From Gammaproteobacteria bacterium (lineage in GTDB: Bacteria > Pseudomonadota > Gammaproteobacteria > Enterobacterales > GCA-2746155): 7,092 nucleotides of DNA. Where the stretch lies: NCBI GenBank assembly GCA_024206355.1, contig JAAGZM010000664.1, positions 1 through 7,092 on the forward strand, in the 5' to 3' direction. The translations under genes and the position numbers were made by a program. Positions 5,178 through 7,092 of the stretch are shown here, piece after piece (the stretch's first letter is position 1; each line of letters starts with the position of its first letter). The notes below the pieces were generated by a model. It saw only the letters and a program-made list of their open reading frames with translations, did no database searches and was not told the DNA's origin.

Positions 5178-6845
5178 CTAGTGATCACTGGCTTTAGAAA
5201 TACCAATACCTGTTTCTGAGCGTACAAATTGCTCATTAAATAACGCCTGCTCTTTCTCTGCTTGTGGGCTCTTATCAATAAATGAAAAGAACCAAATAAC
5301 GATAAATGCTAAAGGCATTGAATAAAAGGTTGGATAAGCATGGGGGAATATTGGATCTGCATTTCCTAATACACTTACCCAAACTCCAGGTCCTAGAATA
5401 ATCAGACCAATTGAGCTAGTTAAACCAACAACCCCACCAGCAATAGCACCTTTGGTCGTCATTTTTGACCAGTACATCGACATAAGCAAAATAGGAAAGT
5501 TAACACTAGCAGCAATAGCCAATGCTAAGGCTGCGATAAAAGCAACATTTTGATATTCAAATGCAATACCCAATATGACCGAGACACCACCTATAGCAAA
5601 CGTAGCAATACGTGAAACTTTCATTTCTTGTTCGCTGCTGACTTCACCTTTGGCAAATGTCTTGGCATATAAGTCATGAGCAATAGTTGCAGCACCAGCT
5701 AATGTTAAACCTGCTACCACGGCAAGGATTGTTGCAAATGCAACCGCTGACATAAAGCCTAGCATCCAGTCACCACCCATAAAATGAGTTACATGCAGAG
5801 CAACCATATTACCACCACCTAGAATTTTACCAGCAGCATCGTGATAATCAGGATTACCCATAACAAAGGTAATAGCTCCATAGCCAATAATGATGATAAG
5901 GATGTAAAAATACCCCATTAAGCTTGTTGCTACAAAAACAGATTTACGCGCATCACTAGCGTCTTTCACAGTAAAAAACCGCATTAGTATATGAGGTAAA
6001 CCCATAATACCGAACATCATCGTCAATGCTATCGATATAGTAGAAACTGGATTCTTAAGCCACAGACCTGGCGCTAAAATATCTTCACCTTTAGGATGAA
6101 CTTTTGTCGCACTTGCAAGCATGGCATCAAAGTTAAAATCAAAACTTTTAAGTATCAAAAATGAAATCATCGTGCCACCGATTAATAACAATATTGCCTT
6201 AATTAGCTGTACCCACGTGGTTGCGAGCATGCCACCAAAACTGACATACAGCATCATCAAAAAACTGACGAGCAAAACCGCATAGATGTAGTCGAGACCA
6301 AAGAGTAACTGGATCAGTTTACCAGCTCCAACCATCTGAGCGATAAGATAAAAAATAACAACCGACAGTGAACCAATTGATGAAATAATACGAATAGGCT
6401 TTTTCTTTAATCGGTAAGAGACAACATCAATAAAGGTGTAACTTCCTAAATTTCTAAGCCGCTCAGCTATAAGAAATAAAATAACTGGCCAAGCCGCCAT
6501 TACGCCTACAGCTAAAACGATTGCATCGAAACCAAAACCATAGATAGCACCAGTGATACCCAGAAATGTCGCTGCTGACATAAAGTCTCCAGCGATTGCT
6601 GTTCCATTCTGCCATGGTTTGATATTGCCACCAGCCGTATAGAAATCACTCTTACTACGCATTTGACTAGCCGCCCACCAAGTAATACCAAGTGTGGCCA
6701 AAACAAATACTAAAAACATAATAATTGCAGTAATATTCAGTGCTTGTTTTTCTACAGGACCTTCTATTGCACCAGCTGCATATACAGCAGTTAAATTACA
6801 AAAGGCAAATAAAGATAAAACGATTTTTATTAGTATATTATTCAT
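5178..6845 (-). CDS. actP: Cation/acetate symporter ActP (SSS family)
   Basis: ActP is a sodium:solute symporter of the inner membrane that imports acetate and other short monocarboxylates. The protein closely follows E. coli ActP (549 residues) along its whole length: a cleavable signal-like N-terminus ending near VYA-A, SDFYTAGGNI (66-75), LFLIAERLRNLG (123-134), FGGMLATTWVQ (203-213), GLPHILMRFFTV (282-293), the SSS signature AVAFATILAVVAGLTLAGA (367-385), NFPILLMSMYWSK (449-461) and the C-terminal QFVRSETGIG. It should have about 13 membrane helices. I place the start at ATG 6845 (555 residues), overlapping the yjcH stop by 8 nt; an in-frame TTG at 6851 would add two residues, but the purine-rich AAAAGAA spaces better to the ATG. 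It is translated with yjcH as one unit. No acs gene is visible, so regulation cannot be judged. Confidence 0.97.
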   Translation of the reverse strand: MNNILIKIVLSLFAFCNLTAVYAAGAIEGPVEKQALNITAIIMFLVFVLATLGITWWAASQMRSKSDFYTAGGNIKPWQNGTAIAGDFMSAATFLGITGAIYGFGFDAIVLAVGVMAAWPVILFLIAERLRNLGSYTFIDVVSYRLKKKPIRIISSIGSLSVVIFYLIAQMVGAGKLIQLLFGLDYIYAVLLVSFLMMLYVSFGGMLATTWVQLIKAILLLIGGTMISFLILKSFDFNFDAMLASATKVHPKGEDILAPGLWLKNPVSTISIALTMMFGIMGLPHILMRFFTVKDASDARKSVFVATSLMGYFYILIIIIGYGAITFVMGNPDYHDAAGKILGGGNMVALHVTHFMGGDWMLGFMSAVAFATILAVVAGLTLAGAATIAHDLYAKTFAKGEVSSEQEMKVSRIATFAIGGVSVILGIAFEYQNVAFIAALALAIAASVNFPILLMSMYWSKMTTKGAIAGGVVGLTSSIGLIILGPGVWVSVLGNADPIFPHAYPTFYSMPLAFIVIWFFSFIDKSPQAEKEQALFNEQFVRSETGIGISKASDH

Positions 6846-7092
6846 AATCAAATTCTTTTAATAATTCTTGTTTTAAGGTATCAAACTTTCGGTTAGCTAT
6901 TCTCATGTAAAGGCCTGAACTAATCATGCCAAAAACAATCATAAAAACACCAATGACAAGGCCTAGTGTGATACTGCTACCTGCTGACACCGGGATTGCC
7001 ATCCAGCCAGGTGCATAAGCCATGCCTAAAACAAAAATGCCATAGCCCACAAAAATCATTAAGCTAAAAATAAAACTTAACCGACCTCGTGC
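6838..7092 (-). CDS. yjcH: YjcH-like DUF485 inner-membrane protein, partial, N-terminus beyond right edge
   Basis: The frame remains open to the right edge: 84 codons are visible, and the ATG at 7059 is internal, not the start. The extra upstream residues (ARGRLSFIFSL) continue the alignment with E. coli YjcH, which is 104 residues, so about 20 N-terminal residues are missing. Two membrane helices are visible (about 5-26 and 40-64 of the visible part) around an AYAPGW motif typical of DUF485. The C-terminal tail is charged. The stop codon overlaps the actP start, and yjcH-actP pairing is conserved across proteobacteria. Its function is unknown; it is thought to assist ActP. Confidence 0.92.
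   Translation of the reverse strand, partial: ARGRLSFIFSLMIFVGYGIFVLGMAYAPGWMAIPVSAGSSITLGLVIGVFMIVFGMISSGLYMRIANRKFDTLKQELLKEFDYE

Noticed and set aside
5180..5189. Perfect palindrome AGTGATCACT at the end of actP
   Set aside because: It lies mostly inside the coding end (Ser-Asp-His-stop), is only 10 bp, has no loop or T-run, and is explained by the codons.
7057..7059. ATG at 7059 as the yjcH start
   Set aside because: The frame stays open upstream to the window edge and the upstream residues align with YjcH, so this Met is internal.

Overview
This 7.1-kb window looks like ordinary chromosome from an AT-rich gammaproteobacterium, probably marine or otherwise free-living. The assignment rests on the close resemblance of ActP/YjcH to the enterobacterial pair, the gene mix (PQQ dehydrogenase, acetate symporter, fatty-acid isomerase) and the REP-like hairpins between genes. 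The species cannot be named from the sequence. I see no rRNA, tRNA, CRISPR array, phage gene or transposase gene.

Layout from left to right. (1) The 5' 498 codons of a calcium-type PQQ-dependent alcohol dehydrogenase on the minus strand, cut by the left edge. (2) A complete minus-strand dihydrodipicolinate synthase (lysine/meso-DAP pathway) whose sequence is strikingly plant-like, followed by a weak AT-rich terminator hairpin. (3) A 121-bp divergent intergenic region. (4) A plus-strand two-gene unit: an ECH1-type dienoyl-CoA isomerase, then a membrane-anchored SGNH hydrolase 7 nt downstream, ended by a REP-like hairpin with a T-run. (5) A separately promoted plus-strand gene for a PuuD-like (urate oxidase N-terminal domain) membrane protein. 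A near-consensus sigma-70 promoter and a perfect 7-bp inverted repeat over the -35 box precede it. (6) A second REP-like hairpin in the short convergent gap. (7) On the minus strand, the acetate symporter pair yjcH (cut by the right edge) and actP, with overlapping reading frames.

Functionally the genes fit oxidation of small organic substrates. The PQQ enzyme would oxidise alcohols in the periplasm, the dienoyl-CoA isomerase would handle odd-position double bonds of unsaturated fatty acids, and ActP would take up acetate. DapA is biosynthetic. The PuuD-like protein has no recognisable partner here. I did not find a convincing undescribed multi-gene system. The points most worth a second look are the plant-type DapA, the stand-alone PuuD-like membrane protein with its operator-like promoter, and the two REP-like elements.
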